A program made the position numbers and the translations under genes. Shown here in pieces: positions 1-9,029 of a DNA stretch of 64,000 nucleotides (position 1 is the stretch's first letter; the number at the start of each line of letters is the position of its first letter). Source of the DNA: Rhizobium sp. AC27/96 (GTDB lineage: Bacteria; Pseudomonadota; Alphaproteobacteria; Rhizobiales; Rhizobiaceae); assembly GCF_001692325.1 (NCBI RefSeq), contig NZ_LXKN01000032.1, positions 372,001 through 436,000 of the forward strand, in the 5' to 3' direction. Under the pieces are notes generated by a model that had not been told where the DNA came from, made no database searches, and saw only the letters and a list, made by a program, of their open reading frames with translations.

Positions 1-161
1 TCACTGTTCCGAAGAATACCACGCTTGGCGAAGGCGTTGCCTATGCCATCCGCAAGGGTGATGCTGACACGCTGAACAAGATCGACACGGCGCTTGCCGA
101 ACTCGACAAGGACGGCACGACGCAGAAGCTGGTCGACAAGTGGATCTTCAACAAGAAGTAA
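1..161 (+). CDS. Amino-acid ABC transporter substrate-binding protein, C-terminal end only
   Basis: The reading frame is open from the window edge and ends at TAA 159-161. The visible 52 residues (TVPKNTTLGEGVAYAIRKGD... ending DKWIFNKK) resemble the last helix region of periplasmic SBP_bac_3 polar amino-acid binding proteins, which typically end in a 'LxxKWF' type motif. Two permeases and an ATPase of the same transporter class follow on the same strand, so it probably supplies the binding protein for that importer. The start, signal peptide and ligand pocket lie outside the window, so the substrate cannot be told. Confidence 0.8.
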   Translation, partial: TVPKNTTLGEGVAYAIRKGDADTLNKIDTALAELDKDGTTQKLVDKWIFNKK

Positions 162-360
162 TGGCGTGATACCGGGCGCGGCTTCGGCTGCGCCCGCAGC
201 GCCGCGGCCACCCGCCCTCCTTCTGCTCTTGTCGCGAAATCGCTCTTAGCGCCTCATCGCAGCCTTGCAGACCAGACGGCGCCTGATCCCGCACTATCGG
301 CAACAACAAGGGCCGACCGGCTCACTTCAAAAGCAAAGCCGGATCGAGCAGGTAGAATGC

Positions 361-1074
361 ATGGACTCATATTGGCACTTGCTCGGCTGGGGCCCGGAAG
401 GCTGGGGCGGCAATTTCGCCTGGAGTCTGCTGATGACCCTTCAGGTCTCGATCATCTCTTACATAGTGGCCGTAGGCTTCGGCTTTCTCGGCGCCGCGGG
501 CAAGCTTTCGCACCATCGATCCCTACGCTTTGCGGCCGGACTTTATACGACGGTCGTGCGCTCGCTGCCGGAACTCCTGGTCATCCTTCTGCTCTATTTC
601 TCCGTCGCGAGCGGCGCCGAGCGTTTCCTGAAATATGCCGGCCTCGTCGATGACGGCTTCCAGTTCAGCCCCTTCTGGGCGGCGATCATTGCGCTCGCCT
701 TCGTCTCCGGCGCCTTTATGACCGAGGTTCTCAGATCAGCCTATCTCGCGGTGCCGCCGGGACAAATCGAGGCCGCCGTGTCGATCGGCATGCGCCGACG
801 CAAGATCCTGATCCGCGTCATCCTTCCGCAGATGATGCGCCACGCGGTGCCCGGAATGGGCAATCTCTGGCTCTCCATCACCAAGGAAAGCGCCATCATT
901 TCGGTGCTCGGCTCCTTCAGCGAGTTGCTCTATACCGGCTACCGCGCAGCTGCGAGCACAAAGCAATACATCCTGTTTTACGGTCTTACCGCCCTGCTCT
1001 TCCTGCTCATTACCTTGGTGTCCGTGTTCCTGATCAGCCGCATCGAGCACTACCTGAACCGGGGGCATCGCTGA
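361..1074 (+). CDS. Polar amino-acid ABC transporter permease (HisQ/OccQ type)
   Basis: A 237-residue inner-membrane permease of the HisMQ/ArtQM family, forming half of the transmembrane channel. Hydrophobic segments are visible from about residue 20 onward. The cytoplasmic EAA loop that docks the ATPase is clear (IEAAVSIGMRRRKILIRVILPQ region, near residues 136-158). The frame is open further upstream to 265, but that extension is hydrophilic and unlike the family, so ATG 361 (MDSYWHLLGWG) is preferred. The stop overlaps the next permease start in TGATG, suggesting translational coupling. Substrate is probably a polar or basic amino acid or opine-like compound; this is family-level inference. 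Confidence 0.9.
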   Translation: MDSYWHLLGWGPEGWGGNFAWSLLMTLQVSIISYIVAVGFGFLGAAGKLSHHRSLRFAAGLYTTVVRSLPELLVILLLYFSVASGAERFLKYAGLVDDGFQFSPFWAAIIALAFVSGAFMTEVLRSAYLAVPPGQIEAAVSIGMRRRKILIRVILPQMMRHAVPGMGNLWLSITKESAIISVLGSFSELLYTGYRAAASTKQYILFYGLTALLFLLITLVSVFLISRIEHYLNRGHR

Positions 1075-1775
1075 TGGAAACGATCACCAACGTCATTTCC
1101 TTTCTACCCGCCCTCATCAAGGCAACGCCGCTCACGCTGCTGCTGACGGCAACGGCCGGCATCTTCGGCCTGATCATCGGCACGCTTGCAGCCCTTGCCC
1201 GCCTGTCGAAATACCGGCTGCTCGCATGGCCTGCCTTCGCCTTCACCTTCGCCTTTCGCGGGACGCCGCTGCTGGTGCAGATTTACCTGGTCTATTACGG
1301 CCTCGGTCAGATCCTGCCCGGCACCTGGGTCCGCCACAGCTTCCTCTGGCCCTATCTGCGCGATGGCCTCTGGTATGCGATCGCGGCCCTCAGCCTGAAC
1401 CAGGCATCCTACAATGCCGAAGTCATTCGCGGCGCCATCCAGGCGATCCCGCGCGGCCAGATCGAAGCCGCGCTTTCGATCGGCATGACGCGATGGACGA
1501 TCCTTCGGCGCGTAACGCTGCCGCAGGCGTTCCGCCATTGCCTGCCGGTTCTCACAAGCGATCTGATCATCCTGTTGAAGACGACATCGCTCGCCTCGAC
1601 CATCACCATTCTCGAAGTGATGGGGACGGCCCGGATGCTGCAGCGCCAGTCGCTGCTGATCTTCGAACCGCTGATCGCCGCCGGCATCATCTATTTCGCC
1701 GTGGTCTTCATCCTGACCCGGATCATGAACGTCGTCGAATTCCGCATGACGCGCTATCGCGCCGTTCGTGCGTGA
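1074..1775 (+). CDS. Polar amino-acid ABC transporter permease (HisM/OccM type)
   Basis: This 233-residue protein is the second permease of the importer. The EAA loop (IEAALSIGMTRWTILRRVTLPQ region, about residues 135-156) and several membrane segments identify the HisM/ArtM/OccM family. Its start overlaps the previous gene by one base in TGATG, and the ATPase starts 26 bases downstream, so the four genes are very likely one transcript. Length is normal for the family. Nothing in the sequence separates arginine, ornithine, octopine or related ligands. Confidence 0.9.
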   Translation: METITNVISFLPALIKATPLTLLLTATAGIFGLIIGTLAALARLSKYRLLAWPAFAFTFAFRGTPLLVQIYLVYYGLGQILPGTWVRHSFLWPYLRDGLWYAIAALSLNQASYNAEVIRGAIQAIPRGQIEAALSIGMTRWTILRRVTLPQAFRHCLPVLTSDLIILLKTTSLASTITILEVMGTARMLQRQSLLIFEPLIAAGIIYFAVVFILTRIMNVVEFRMTRYRAVRA

Positions 1776-1801
1776 GTTCGAAAGCCTCGGGAGAAATTGA
1801 A

Positions 1802-2566
1802 ATGGTCGAGACAGTACTTTCGGTGCGAGACATCCACAAGAGCTTCGGCAGTGTCGAGGTCTTGAAGGGCATCTCGTTTGAGGCACGCAAGGGCGACGTG
1901 ATCTCGCTGATCGGCAGCAGCGGCTCGGGTAAAAGCACACTGCTGCGCTGCATCAACTATCTCGAAACGCCGGACAAGGGCGAAATCTCGGTCGCAGGCG
2001 AGGCCATCCGCACGGCACCGTCGCGCGGCGGCAAGTTGCATGCGGCCGATCCGCGGCAGCTGGAACATATCCGCACCCGCCTCGGCATGGTCTTCCAGAG
2101 CTTCAATCTCTGGTCTCACCGTACAATCCTCGAAAACATCATCGAAGGTCCGATCCACGTGCTCGGCACGTCCCGCAAGGATGCGATCGCCGAAGCCGAG
2201 GTGTTGATGGAGAAAGTCGGCATTACGCCGAAGCGCGATCAATATCCGGCGCAGCTATCCGGCGGGCAGCAACAACGCGCGGCGATTGCCCGTGCACTCG
2301 CCATGAGCCCGGAAGTGATGCTTTTCGACGAGCCGACATCCGCCCTTGACCCGGAACTCGTCAACGAAGTGCTTCAGGTGATCAAGAAGCTGGCCGAAGA
2401 GGGCCGCACCATGGTGATGGTCACCCACGAAATGGCGCTCGCCCGCGATATTTCCAGCGAGGTGATCTTCCTTCACAAAGGCCTGGTCGAGGAGCGCGGC
2501 GCGCCGGAGACCATGATGCGCAATCCGGAATCCCCGCGACTTCGTCAATTCCTTCAGATGGCATGA
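1802..2566 (+). CDS. Polar amino-acid ABC transporter ATP-binding protein
   Basis: This 254-residue cytoplasmic ATPase powers the importer formed by the two upstream permeases. Walker A (GSSGSGKST, about residues 38-46), Q-loop (VFQSFNLW), signature LSGGQQQRAAIARAL, Walker B (VMLFDEPTSALD) and the switch histidine (MVTHEMALA) are all present, as in HisP/GlnQ/OccP proteins. The frame is open far upstream, but only ATG 1802 (MVETVLSVRDIHKSFG) gives a normal N terminus. The C terminus overlaps the amidohydrolase region in ATGAGGA, where the stop codon is part of the next gene's ribosome binding site. Confidence 0.93.
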   Translation: MVETVLSVRDIHKSFGSVEVLKGISFEARKGDVISLIGSSGSGKSTLLRCINYLETPDKGEISVAGEAIRTAPSRGGKLHAADPRQLEHIRTRLGMVFQSFNLWSHRTILENIIEGPIHVLGTSRKDAIAEAEVLMEKVGITPKRDQYPAQLSGGQQQRAAIARALAMSPEVMLFDEPTSALDPELVNEVLQVIKKLAEEGRTMVMVTHEMALARDISSEVIFLHKGLVEERGAPETMMRNPESPRLRQFLQMA

Positions 2567-2574
2567 GGACCACA

Positions 2575-3726
2575 ATGAACGATATCGACTTCCAAGGCTT
2601 CCTCCCCGATCTCATCGAGATCCGCCATAGCCTGCATCAGATGCCCGAGATCGGATTGTCTGAATTCAAGACCTCGGATTTCATTGCGGAGCAGCTTCAG
2701 AAATGGGGCTTTGAGGTAACGCGTGGCCTCGCCACCACAGGCATCGTCGCTACCCTTCGCGCCGGCAGCAGCAATCGCGCCATCGGTTTCCGCGCAGACT
2801 TCGATGCCTTGCCCATGCATGAGGAAACCAATCTTCCCTATGCCAGCCAGCATCCCGGCGCCATGCATGCCTGCGGCCATGACGGCCATACCAGCATGCT
2901 TCTCGGTGCCGCCTGGGCGCTGTCGCAAGACAAGAACTTCTCGGGAACCGTGCATTTCATTTTCCAGCCGGCGGAAGAAAACTTCGGCGGCGGCAAGCTG
3001 ATGATCGAGGACGGCCTGTTCGAGCGCTTTCCCTGCGAGCGGGTTTTCGCGCTGCATAACTGGCCCGGCATTCCGGCCGGTACTTTCGCAACCCGCGCCG
3101 GACCGGTTGCCGCCTCGATCGACGTCCTGACGCTGACGGTGAAGGGCAAGGGTGGTCATGGCGCACAGCCGGAATTGACCGTCGATCCCGTGGTCGTCGG
3201 CTCCAGCATCGTCATGGCGCTGCAGACGCTGGTGTCACGCAACATTTCCCCTCACCAGCCATCCGTTGTCACCGTCGGCGCCTTCCTGTCAGGCTCGGCG
3301 TCCAACATCATTCCCGACACCGCTGTGCTGGAGATCAGCATGCGGGCGATGAACCCGAAGGTACGTGAAGAGATACGCGAACGCGTCGAGCAGATCGCCA
3401 CGTTTCAGGCCAAGAGCTACGGTGCCGATATCTCGCTTGACTGGCAGGTGGGCTATCCCGCGACCATCAATGACAAGGATGCCGCAGAGGCGGTAAAGTC
3501 GACGATCAAACGGCACTTCGGCGAGGATTCCTTTACCGAGCTCGACCTTCCCTTGATGGGGAGCGAGGACTTCTCATTCCTGCTCGAAAGAGTTCCAGGC
3601 GCCTATGTCCTCATCGGCAATGGCGACAGCGCCGGTCTGCACACCACGACCTACGACTTTAACGATGACATCCTAGAGCGTGGAGCCATGTACTTTTACC
3701 ACCTGGCCAAAGATCAGCTGGCCTAG
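2575..3726 (+). CDS. M20 family amidohydrolase (hippurate hydrolase/aminoacylase-like)
   Basis: A 383-residue metal-dependent amidohydrolase of peptidase family M20D. The dinuclear metal site is visible as HACGHDGHTSMLLGAA (about residues 97-112), followed by the acidic PAEEN motif and the C-terminal GSEDF motif with a late histidine (AGLHTTT). Such enzymes cleave N-acyl amino acids, hippurate or indole-acetyl amino acid conjugates. Two in-frame ATGs exist: 2563, overlapping the ATPase stop, and 2575. The latter has a well-placed TGAGGA, so it is preferred. Location at the end of an amino-acid importer operon suggests it processes an imported acylated amino acid; this is inference. Confidence 0.88.
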   Translation: MNDIDFQGFLPDLIEIRHSLHQMPEIGLSEFKTSDFIAEQLQKWGFEVTRGLATTGIVATLRAGSSNRAIGFRADFDALPMHEETNLPYASQHPGAMHACGHDGHTSMLLGAAWALSQDKNFSGTVHFIFQPAEENFGGGKLMIEDGLFERFPCERVFALHNWPGIPAGTFATRAGPVAASIDVLTLTVKGKGGHGAQPELTVDPVVVGSSIVMALQTLVSRNISPHQPSVVTVGAFLSGSASNIIPDTAVLEISMRAMNPKVREEIRERVEQIATFQAKSYGADISLDWQVGYPATINDKDAAEAVKSTIKRHFGEDSFTELDLPLMGSEDFSFLLERVPGAYVLIGNGDSAGLHTTTYDFNDDILERGAMYFYHLAKDQLA

Positions 3727-3749
3727 GCAAGAGTTATGTGGACGAAGAA

Positions 3750-3775
3750 CCAGGGCATCGGCACAGGTGCCCTGG
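3750..3775 (+). terminator. Hairpin after the amino-acid transporter operon
   Basis: Perfect 8-base arms CCAGGGCA (3750-3757) and TGCCCTGG (3768-3775) with a 10-base loop lie just after the amidohydrolase stop. No clear T tract follows, so it is either a weak terminator or an mRNA 3'-end stabiliser. Confidence 0.4.
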
Positions 3776-3821
3776 CGCCGGCATGACGGCGGCAAAATTT
3801 CACGTTGCGTCGCGGAAAAAT

Positions 3822-3896
3822 TCTGGCCATAAGCAACGTACTCACCACGGACCCGGTGAAACTCCGGGTGGCTCTTCTGGCCGCCGATCCGCCAGA
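3822..3896 (+). promoter_or_regulatory. Structured 5' leader of the SulP gene with two competing pairings
   Basis: The 244-base gap before the SulP gene carries a hairpin ACCCGG (3851-3856)/CCGGGT (3864-3869) with a 7-base loop. The word TTCTGGCC occurs twice (3821-3828 and 3875-3882). Either copy can pair through TCTGGC with the single GCCAGA at 3891-3896, giving a long-range closing stem or a short local hairpin. Mutually exclusive stems of this kind are what a riboswitch or attenuator would have. I recall a predicted RNA motif (sul1) near sulfate transporter genes in Alphaproteobacteria but cannot test the match here. Confidence 0.4.
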
Positions 3897-3970
3897 CCAC
3901 GCAAAACCAGCATGTCACCCAAAACCGCTGCACCCAGCGTGTTCGCTATGCTTTGCGAGACCGTCATCAC

Positions 3971-5437
3971 ATGAAACTCTCATCCATCCGCCGGGATTGG
4001 TCCGCCAGTCCCACGCGCGAAATGCTCGCCGGAGCCGTCGCGACGTTTGCGCTGATCCCGGAAGTCATTGCCTTTTCCTTCGTCGCGGGCGTCGACCCTC
4101 AGGTCGGCCTCTTCGCTTCCTTCATCATCGGCATCGTCATCGCCTTCACCGGCGGTCGTCCCGCCATGATCTCGGCCGCGGCGGGCTCCGTCGCGCTTGT
4201 CGCCGCGCCCTTGGTCCATACCCATGGCCTGCCCTACCTTTTTGCCGCCGGCTTGCTCGCCGGCCTTTTCCAGATTGCGTTCGGGCTTTTGCGCCTCGGA
4301 GTCCTCATGCGCTTTGTCTCGAAGTCCGTGCGCACCGGCTTCGTCAACGCTCTGGCGATCCTGATCTTCGGGGCCCAGCTTCCGCACATCATCGGCGGAG
4401 ACTGGCTTGGCTATGCCATGCTCGCCGCAGGGCTCGCGATCATCTACCTCGTACCAAGGATCACGACGGCGATCCCCTCGCCGTTGATCTGCATCCTCAT
4501 CTTGACCGTCGTCTCGATCTCCCTGCAGCTGCCCGTGATGACGATTGCCGATCTTGGCAAGTTGCCGGACTCGCTCCCGATCCTGAGCTGGCCCGCCGTT
4601 CCCCTGACAGCGGAAACCCTGACAATCATCGCCGGGCCGGCGCTCGCCATCGCCATGGTGGGTCTGCTGGAATCGATGATGACGGCCAGTGTCGTCGACG
4701 ACCTCACCGGCACGCCCAGCTCGAAGAACAGGGAATGCACCGGGCTTGGCATCGCTAATGCCGCAGCGAGCCTGTTCGGCGGTATTGCAGGCTGCGGCAT
4801 GATCGGCCAGACGGTCAGCAACGTGAAATACGGCGGACGCGGGCGTCTCTCGACCTTGTTTGCAGGCGCGCTCCTGCTGATCCTGATGGTTCTCCTCAAG
4901 CCATGGGTGTCGCAGGTTCCCGTCGCGGCACTCGTGGCCATCATGGTGATGGTGTCGATCGATACGTTCGACTGGTCGTCGCTGAAGGCAATGGTCGTTC
5001 ACCCGAAGACGTCGAGCGCCGTGATGGTCTTGACCGTCCTCGTTACGGTGTTCAGCTCGAACCTGGCGCTGGGTGTAACCGTTGGCGTGCTTTTGAGCGG
5101 CGTGTTCTTCACGTTCAAGGTCGCTCGCCTTCTGCAAGTCGATACCGAGACAGACGCTTCGGCCAAGCGGCTGACCTACCGCGTGACAGGCCAGGTTTTT
5201 TTCGCATCGGCGGATGTGTTCGTAGAGGCTTTCGACATAGAAGAAGCGAATGGCATGACGGTTCTTATCGACGTGTCACAAGCACATTTCTGGGACATCA
5301 CCGCCGTTGCCGCGCTCGACAAGGTGGTCGAGCGTTTCAAGGCGCATCATATCCCCGCCGATGTGCTGGGCTTGAACGAGGCGAGCGCTACTTTGATCGG
5401 AAGCCTGAAGGGCTCGATTTGGCTCAAGGAAGTCTGA
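3971..5437 (+). CDS. SulP family anion transporter with C-terminal STAS domain
   Basis: This 488-residue protein has about 10-12 hydrophobic segments through roughly residue 380, starting with the typical SulP motif region (GAVATFALIPEVIAFSFVAGVDPQVGLFASF). A STAS-like domain follows (YRVTGQVFFASADVFVEAF...VLIDVSQAHFWDITAVAALD). SulP proteins carry sulfate, bicarbonate, molybdate or other anions across the inner membrane. ATG 3971 is chosen over the in-frame TTG at 3953. The gene stands alone, with a structured leader upstream and a convergent chemoreceptor downstream. The substrate cannot be read from sequence; bicarbonate and sulfate are both possible. Confidence 0.88.
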   Translation: MKLSSIRRDWSASPTREMLAGAVATFALIPEVIAFSFVAGVDPQVGLFASFIIGIVIAFTGGRPAMISAAAGSVALVAAPLVHTHGLPYLFAAGLLAGLFQIAFGLLRLGVLMRFVSKSVRTGFVNALAILIFGAQLPHIIGGDWLGYAMLAAGLAIIYLVPRITTAIPSPLICILILTVVSISLQLPVMTIADLGKLPDSLPILSWPAVPLTAETLTIIAGPALAIAMVGLLESMMTASVVDDLTGTPSSKNRECTGLGIANAAASLFGGIAGCGMIGQTVSNVKYGGRGRLSTLFAGALLLILMVLLKPWVSQVPVAALVAIMVMVSIDTFDWSSLKAMVVHPKTSSAVMVLTVLVTVFSSNLALGVTVGVLLSGVFFTFKVARLLQVDTETDASAKRLTYRVTGQVFFASADVFVEAFDIEEANGMTVLIDVSQAHFWDITAVAALDKVVERFKAHHIPADVLGLNEASATLIGSLKGSIWLKEV

Positions 5438-5516
5438 GCCAAATCAGATGGTCGATGCTGTGGCACGTGCTGCGGTAGCTATCCGAATCTTATCGCTTCG
5501 AAGGGCATGGGAAACC

Positions 5517-7865
5517 TCAGAAGTCTTCCCATGCCGGGTCTGCCGCTGCCGGCGCAGCCCCTTTGAAGGCGGAGCGGAGTCTCTCGCCCAGTGCCCTTTG
5601 GCCTGAAAGCCCGGCGCTCGGGGTGGCCGCGGCGGTTCGGGCGGGGCTTGCACTTCTGCCCGGTGCCGAGGAGCCCAGCGAAACCACCTTTCCTGCGGCA
5701 CCGTCCAGCTTGAACTGCCCGAGTCGGGCCGAGAGTGAGGAGACCTCGCTTGCCAGCGTATGGGACGCGGCATTGGATTCCTCCACCATCGCCGCATTCT
5801 TCTGGGTCGCCTGGTCCATCTGGTTGACGGCGGTATTGATTTCCTGCAGGCCGGTCGACTGTTCCCGGGCTGACTGCACGATCGCCTGTACATTGCTGTC
5901 GATCTGCTGGACCTCCTGAACGATTGCGCGCAGGGCCTCCCCGGTCTGGCCGACGAGGCTGACACCTTTCTTCACCTGATCGCCGGATGAGTGAATCAGC
6001 GCCTTGATTTCCTTTGCCGCCGTGGCTGAGCGTTGAGCCAGCTCACGAACCTCCTGGGCGACAACGGCAAACCCTCTACCGGCTTCGCCGGCGCGGGCAG
6101 CCTCGACCCCGGCATTGAGGGCAAGCAGGTTCGTCTGGAAGGCGATCTCGTCGATGACGCCGATAATGTTGGAGATCGATTGCGAGGACCGTTCGATGCC
6201 GTTCATCGCCTCGACCGCGCTGTGAACGATTTCACCGGAACGTTCGGCATTGTCCTTCGTGCGGCCGACCAAAGCTGCGGCTTCTTCGGCGCGCGTGGTC
6301 GAATCCTTGATGGAGGTGGTGATCTGCTCGAGCGCTGCGGCCGTCTCTTCAACCGAAGCCGCCTGCTGTTCCGTACGCCGGGCGAGATCGTCCGCTCCCA
6401 CGCGGATTTCCTCCGAGCCGCTCTGGATCACGGATGCATTCTCGGAGAAGGAAATCATCGCGGCCTGCAGCTTTTCGACCGAGGCATTGAAGTTGCCGCG
6501 AATTTCATCCAGCGCCGATGTGAACGGCCGGTCGAGCCTTGCCGTCATGTTGCCATCCGAAAGCTGCGCAAGCCCGGCTGCAAGTTCGCCGACAGCGAAT
6601 TTCACTTCCGCTTCCTGGGCATCGTTGACGCGGGCGCGCTCGGCGCGCTCCGTCTCCTGTGTCGCGCGGCTGGCTTCGGCCTCGGCTTCGAGCCGCATCT
6701 TTTCACGATTGCTTTCCAGCAGGATATTCAGCGACCGGGAAAGATCCCCGATTTCGTCGCGGGCTTCACGATCCTTAAGCGTCACATTCAGATCGCCATT
6801 GGCGATCCGGTCGGTTTCGCCGATGACATTCTCGATGCGGCGAACGAACCGCCGGGCGATCAGCCAGCCGGCAAGTCCAAGGAGGACGGCGGCGATCGAG
6901 GTGACCGCGATGGCGTTCTTCACGACATTGTCGACCTGCGCGAATACGGTCGCCTTCGGCACGGCCACGATCGCATACCAGGATATGCCATCGGTCAGTT
7001 TCACCGGTTCGGCGACCGCAAAATAGATGCTGCCGTCGGGACCGGTAATTTCGCGTTCGGTGCCGGGATTGGCGATCAGCTGGTCCCAACCAGCCGTCTG
7101 GGCGCCGCCATCCTTGATATTCTTTCCGATGAGCGCGCCGTCGGGATGGCTGATCATCCCCCCTCCTCCGGTGACCAGGCTCATAAAGCCGGTGCCCATG
7201 GGATGGATGGTGGAAATGGCTTTCTGGGCGTCATCGAGGGCGATGTCGAGACCGGTAACGCCGACAGGCTTGCCATCGATCATGATCGGCTTGGCGATGG
7301 AGGTCATCAGCACCTGCTTGCCATCGATAGCATAGGAATAGGGCTCGATGACGACAGTCTTCTGCTGGTTGAAGGGGAGCTGGTAATAGTCCCCTGCTCC
7401 GGAAACGGTATAGTCGGCGAGCGGAACATGCGTAATCTTGCCGCCGCTGCGAACCCAGTATGGGATATAGCGGCCTGTCGCATCATTGCCGTCCTTGCCG
7501 GCGAAATCCTTATCCTTGCCATCGAAGGCGTTCGGCTCCCAGCCGGTCCAGACGCCAAGCGCCGCCGGATTGTCTTCGAGCATGTTCTTCAGGAGATCGT
7601 CGGCAGTCGTCCGGTTTGCATTGCCCGTTTCCTTCATGGTTGAAAGCACGGTCTCGAGCGAATTGACGACGGTGATCGATGATCCCAGGGCCTTTTCGGA
7701 TCCGGCCGCCGTCGTGTCGGCGATCTCTCGCATCTGGTCGAGGCTGGACCGGCGGATCGTCGTATAAGCGGAATCGAACAGGATGGCCGAAGCGGCCACG
7801 GTGGCGATCACGCCGCATGCGGCGACAGCGAAAATATTGCGGCTAGTTGCGGATTTCAAAATCAT
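5517..7865 (-). CDS. Methyl-accepting chemotaxis protein with extracellular Cache-type sensor
   Basis: This 782-residue membrane chemoreceptor has an N-terminal membrane segment (about 10-30) and a large periplasmic Cache-like ligand domain (about 35-310). A second membrane segment (about 315-340), HAMP region and long helical signalling domain follow. The hairpin tip is canonical (IIGVIDEIAFQTNLLALNAGVEAARAGEAGRGFAVVA region). The last residues, AWEDF, form a WxxF-type pentapeptide tail like the CheR/CheB docking tail of E. coli Tar and Tsr. ATG at 7865 is preceded by AAGGTGGTGAT, whereas the upstream in-frame extension lacks this. The ligand is unknown. It lies alone, away from any che operon in the window. 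Confidence 0.93.
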   Translation of the reverse strand: MILKSATSRNIFAVAACGVIATVAASAILFDSAYTTIRRSSLDQMREIADTTAAGSEKALGSSITVVNSLETVLSTMKETGNANRTTADDLLKNMLEDNPAALGVWTGWEPNAFDGKDKDFAGKDGNDATGRYIPYWVRSGGKITHVPLADYTVSGAGDYYQLPFNQQKTVVIEPYSYAIDGKQVLMTSIAKPIMIDGKPVGVTGLDIALDDAQKAISTIHPMGTGFMSLVTGGGGMISHPDGALIGKNIKDGGAQTAGWDQLIANPGTEREITGPDGSIYFAVAEPVKLTDGISWYAIVAVPKATVFAQVDNVVKNAIAVTSIAAVLLGLAGWLIARRFVRRIENVIGETDRIANGDLNVTLKDREARDEIGDLSRSLNILLESNREKMRLEAEAEASRATQETERAERARVNDAQEAEVKFAVGELAAGLAQLSDGNMTARLDRPFTSALDEIRGNFNASVEKLQAAMISFSENASVIQSGSEEIRVGADDLARRTEQQAASVEETAAALEQITTSIKDSTTRAEEAAALVGRTKDNAERSGEIVHSAVEAMNGIERSSQSISNIIGVIDEIAFQTNLLALNAGVEAARAGEAGRGFAVVAQEVRELAQRSATAAKEIKALIHSSGDQVKKGVSLVGQTGEALRAIVQEVQQIDSNVQAIVQSAREQSTGLQEINTAVNQMDQATQKNAAMVEESNAASHTLASEVSSLSARLGQFKLDGAAGKVVSLGSSAPGRSASPARTAAATPSAGLSGQRALGERLRSAFKGAAPAAADPAWEDF

Positions 7866-8468
7866 ATCACCACCTTCTTGGGTGGCGCTGCAATCGCGCG
7901 GCCCGCCCCCCGCGTGCCTTGACAGAAACAATATTCCGCAAGCGGCAAACCACGACCGAACCGCTTGTATCTCAAGAAAGCTAGATGCGCTTAATTAATA
8001 AACAGTATATCTACGTCTCGATATTCACCCTCGATGAGTATGACTTTTAATCATCAAGAAAAATTGGAAATCATTTCTGGGAAATTAATGTTTTAACGAG
8101 ATTGAAGACAACAAAAGAATAGTGCGATGCAAAATTAGTACTCTCTATTGGACTTCAGCCGTTCCCAATGGGGAACAGGCGCAGGAAAAAGGAACCGGGA
8201 AGCGGGGATCACTGCGCGCGATCCGGTATAGCGCGTGCCCCAAGATCTGTAGAAAAAGGCCTCAAAATGCCACCGCTCGGTTGAGTTTGGCGATCGCAAT
8301 CGCTCCGGCTTTCAGCTAGGGATTTACCTGGCTGCTTCCAATTGCAGAGCTGAGCGATGATCTTCAAAAGTTGCACCGCAGGTCGCGTTGACGGCACCAT
8401 GGATGAGGCTATCACCTGCATTTTCCAGCCGCCAATACGTTCTCAGCCTAAGATGAGGTAATAAAGGC
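7866..8468. other. Intergenic stretch without a recognisable gene
   Basis: About 600 bases separate divergent chemoreceptor and acetyltransferase genes. The part from about 7980 to 8120 is markedly AT-rich and probably holds promoters. A small inverted repeat GTTCCC/GGGAAC with loop AATG occurs near 8160-8176. Short open frames here have no recognisable product. Confidence 0.5.
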
Positions 8469-8990
8469 ATGCATATTCGAAAGGCCGCAACCGCCGACGC
8501 CGAGGAACTATCCGGCCTCCTGAACGAGATCATCCGGGCCGGCGGAACCACCGCGCTCGAGACGCCACTTTCGGCTGAGGAATTTGCGGAGTGGTTCATC
8601 GATGGCGAGTTCGCCCTCGTTTGCCACGTTGCCGAACATGATGGGTTGCTCGTCGGTTTTCAGTCTCTGAGCTTGTACGGCGACCCGCCGAAAGGACTCG
8701 CCGACATCGCGACATTTGCCCGTATGAACTCAAGTGCGCGCGGCGTGGGAAGTGCTCTCTTCCCCGCAACCCGAGCTGCCGCAGAAGAGCTCGGGTTCGA
8801 ATTCATCAATGCGACCATTCGAGCCGACAACGTCAGTGGACTTACCTATTACGAGAAGATGGGCTTCCAGACCTATGACAGGCTCGTTCAAGTGCCGCTG
8901 TCGGATGGAACCCCTGTCGACAGAATCAAAAAGCGGTTTGCGATAGACGCGAAGCGCCGCAACTCATCTGGAGACAATGCCTCGTCCTGA
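8469..8990 (+). CDS. GNAT family N-acetyltransferase
   Basis: A 173-residue single-domain GNAT protein. It begins MHIRKAATADAEELSGLL, typical of the family's first strand and helix. The acetyl-CoA loop region is ARGVGSALFPATRAAAEELGF, followed by the late motif NATIRADNVSGLTYYEKMGFQTYDRL seen in phosphinothricin/amino-acid acetyltransferase-like members. The acceptor cannot be predicted. The gene is monocistronic on the plus strand, nearly abutting a convergent exported protein gene. An AGGT-type ribosome site lies upstream of ATG 8469. Confidence 0.85.
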   Translation: MHIRKAATADAEELSGLLNEIIRAGGTTALETPLSAEEFAEWFIDGEFALVCHVAEHDGLLVGFQSLSLYGDPPKGLADIATFARMNSSARGVGSALFPATRAAAEELGFEFINATIRADNVSGLTYYEKMGFQTYDRLVQVPLSDGTPVDRIKKRFAIDAKRRNSSGDNASS

Positions 8991-9029
8991 TGGTCCGCAG
9001 GAAGCCGCGGGAACGCTCGTCCATACCGG

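Noticed and set aside
6033..7643. 536-codon plus-strand frame opposite the chemoreceptor
   Set aside because: The minus strand has complete Cache, HAMP and signalling domains; the plus-strand translation has no recognisable features.
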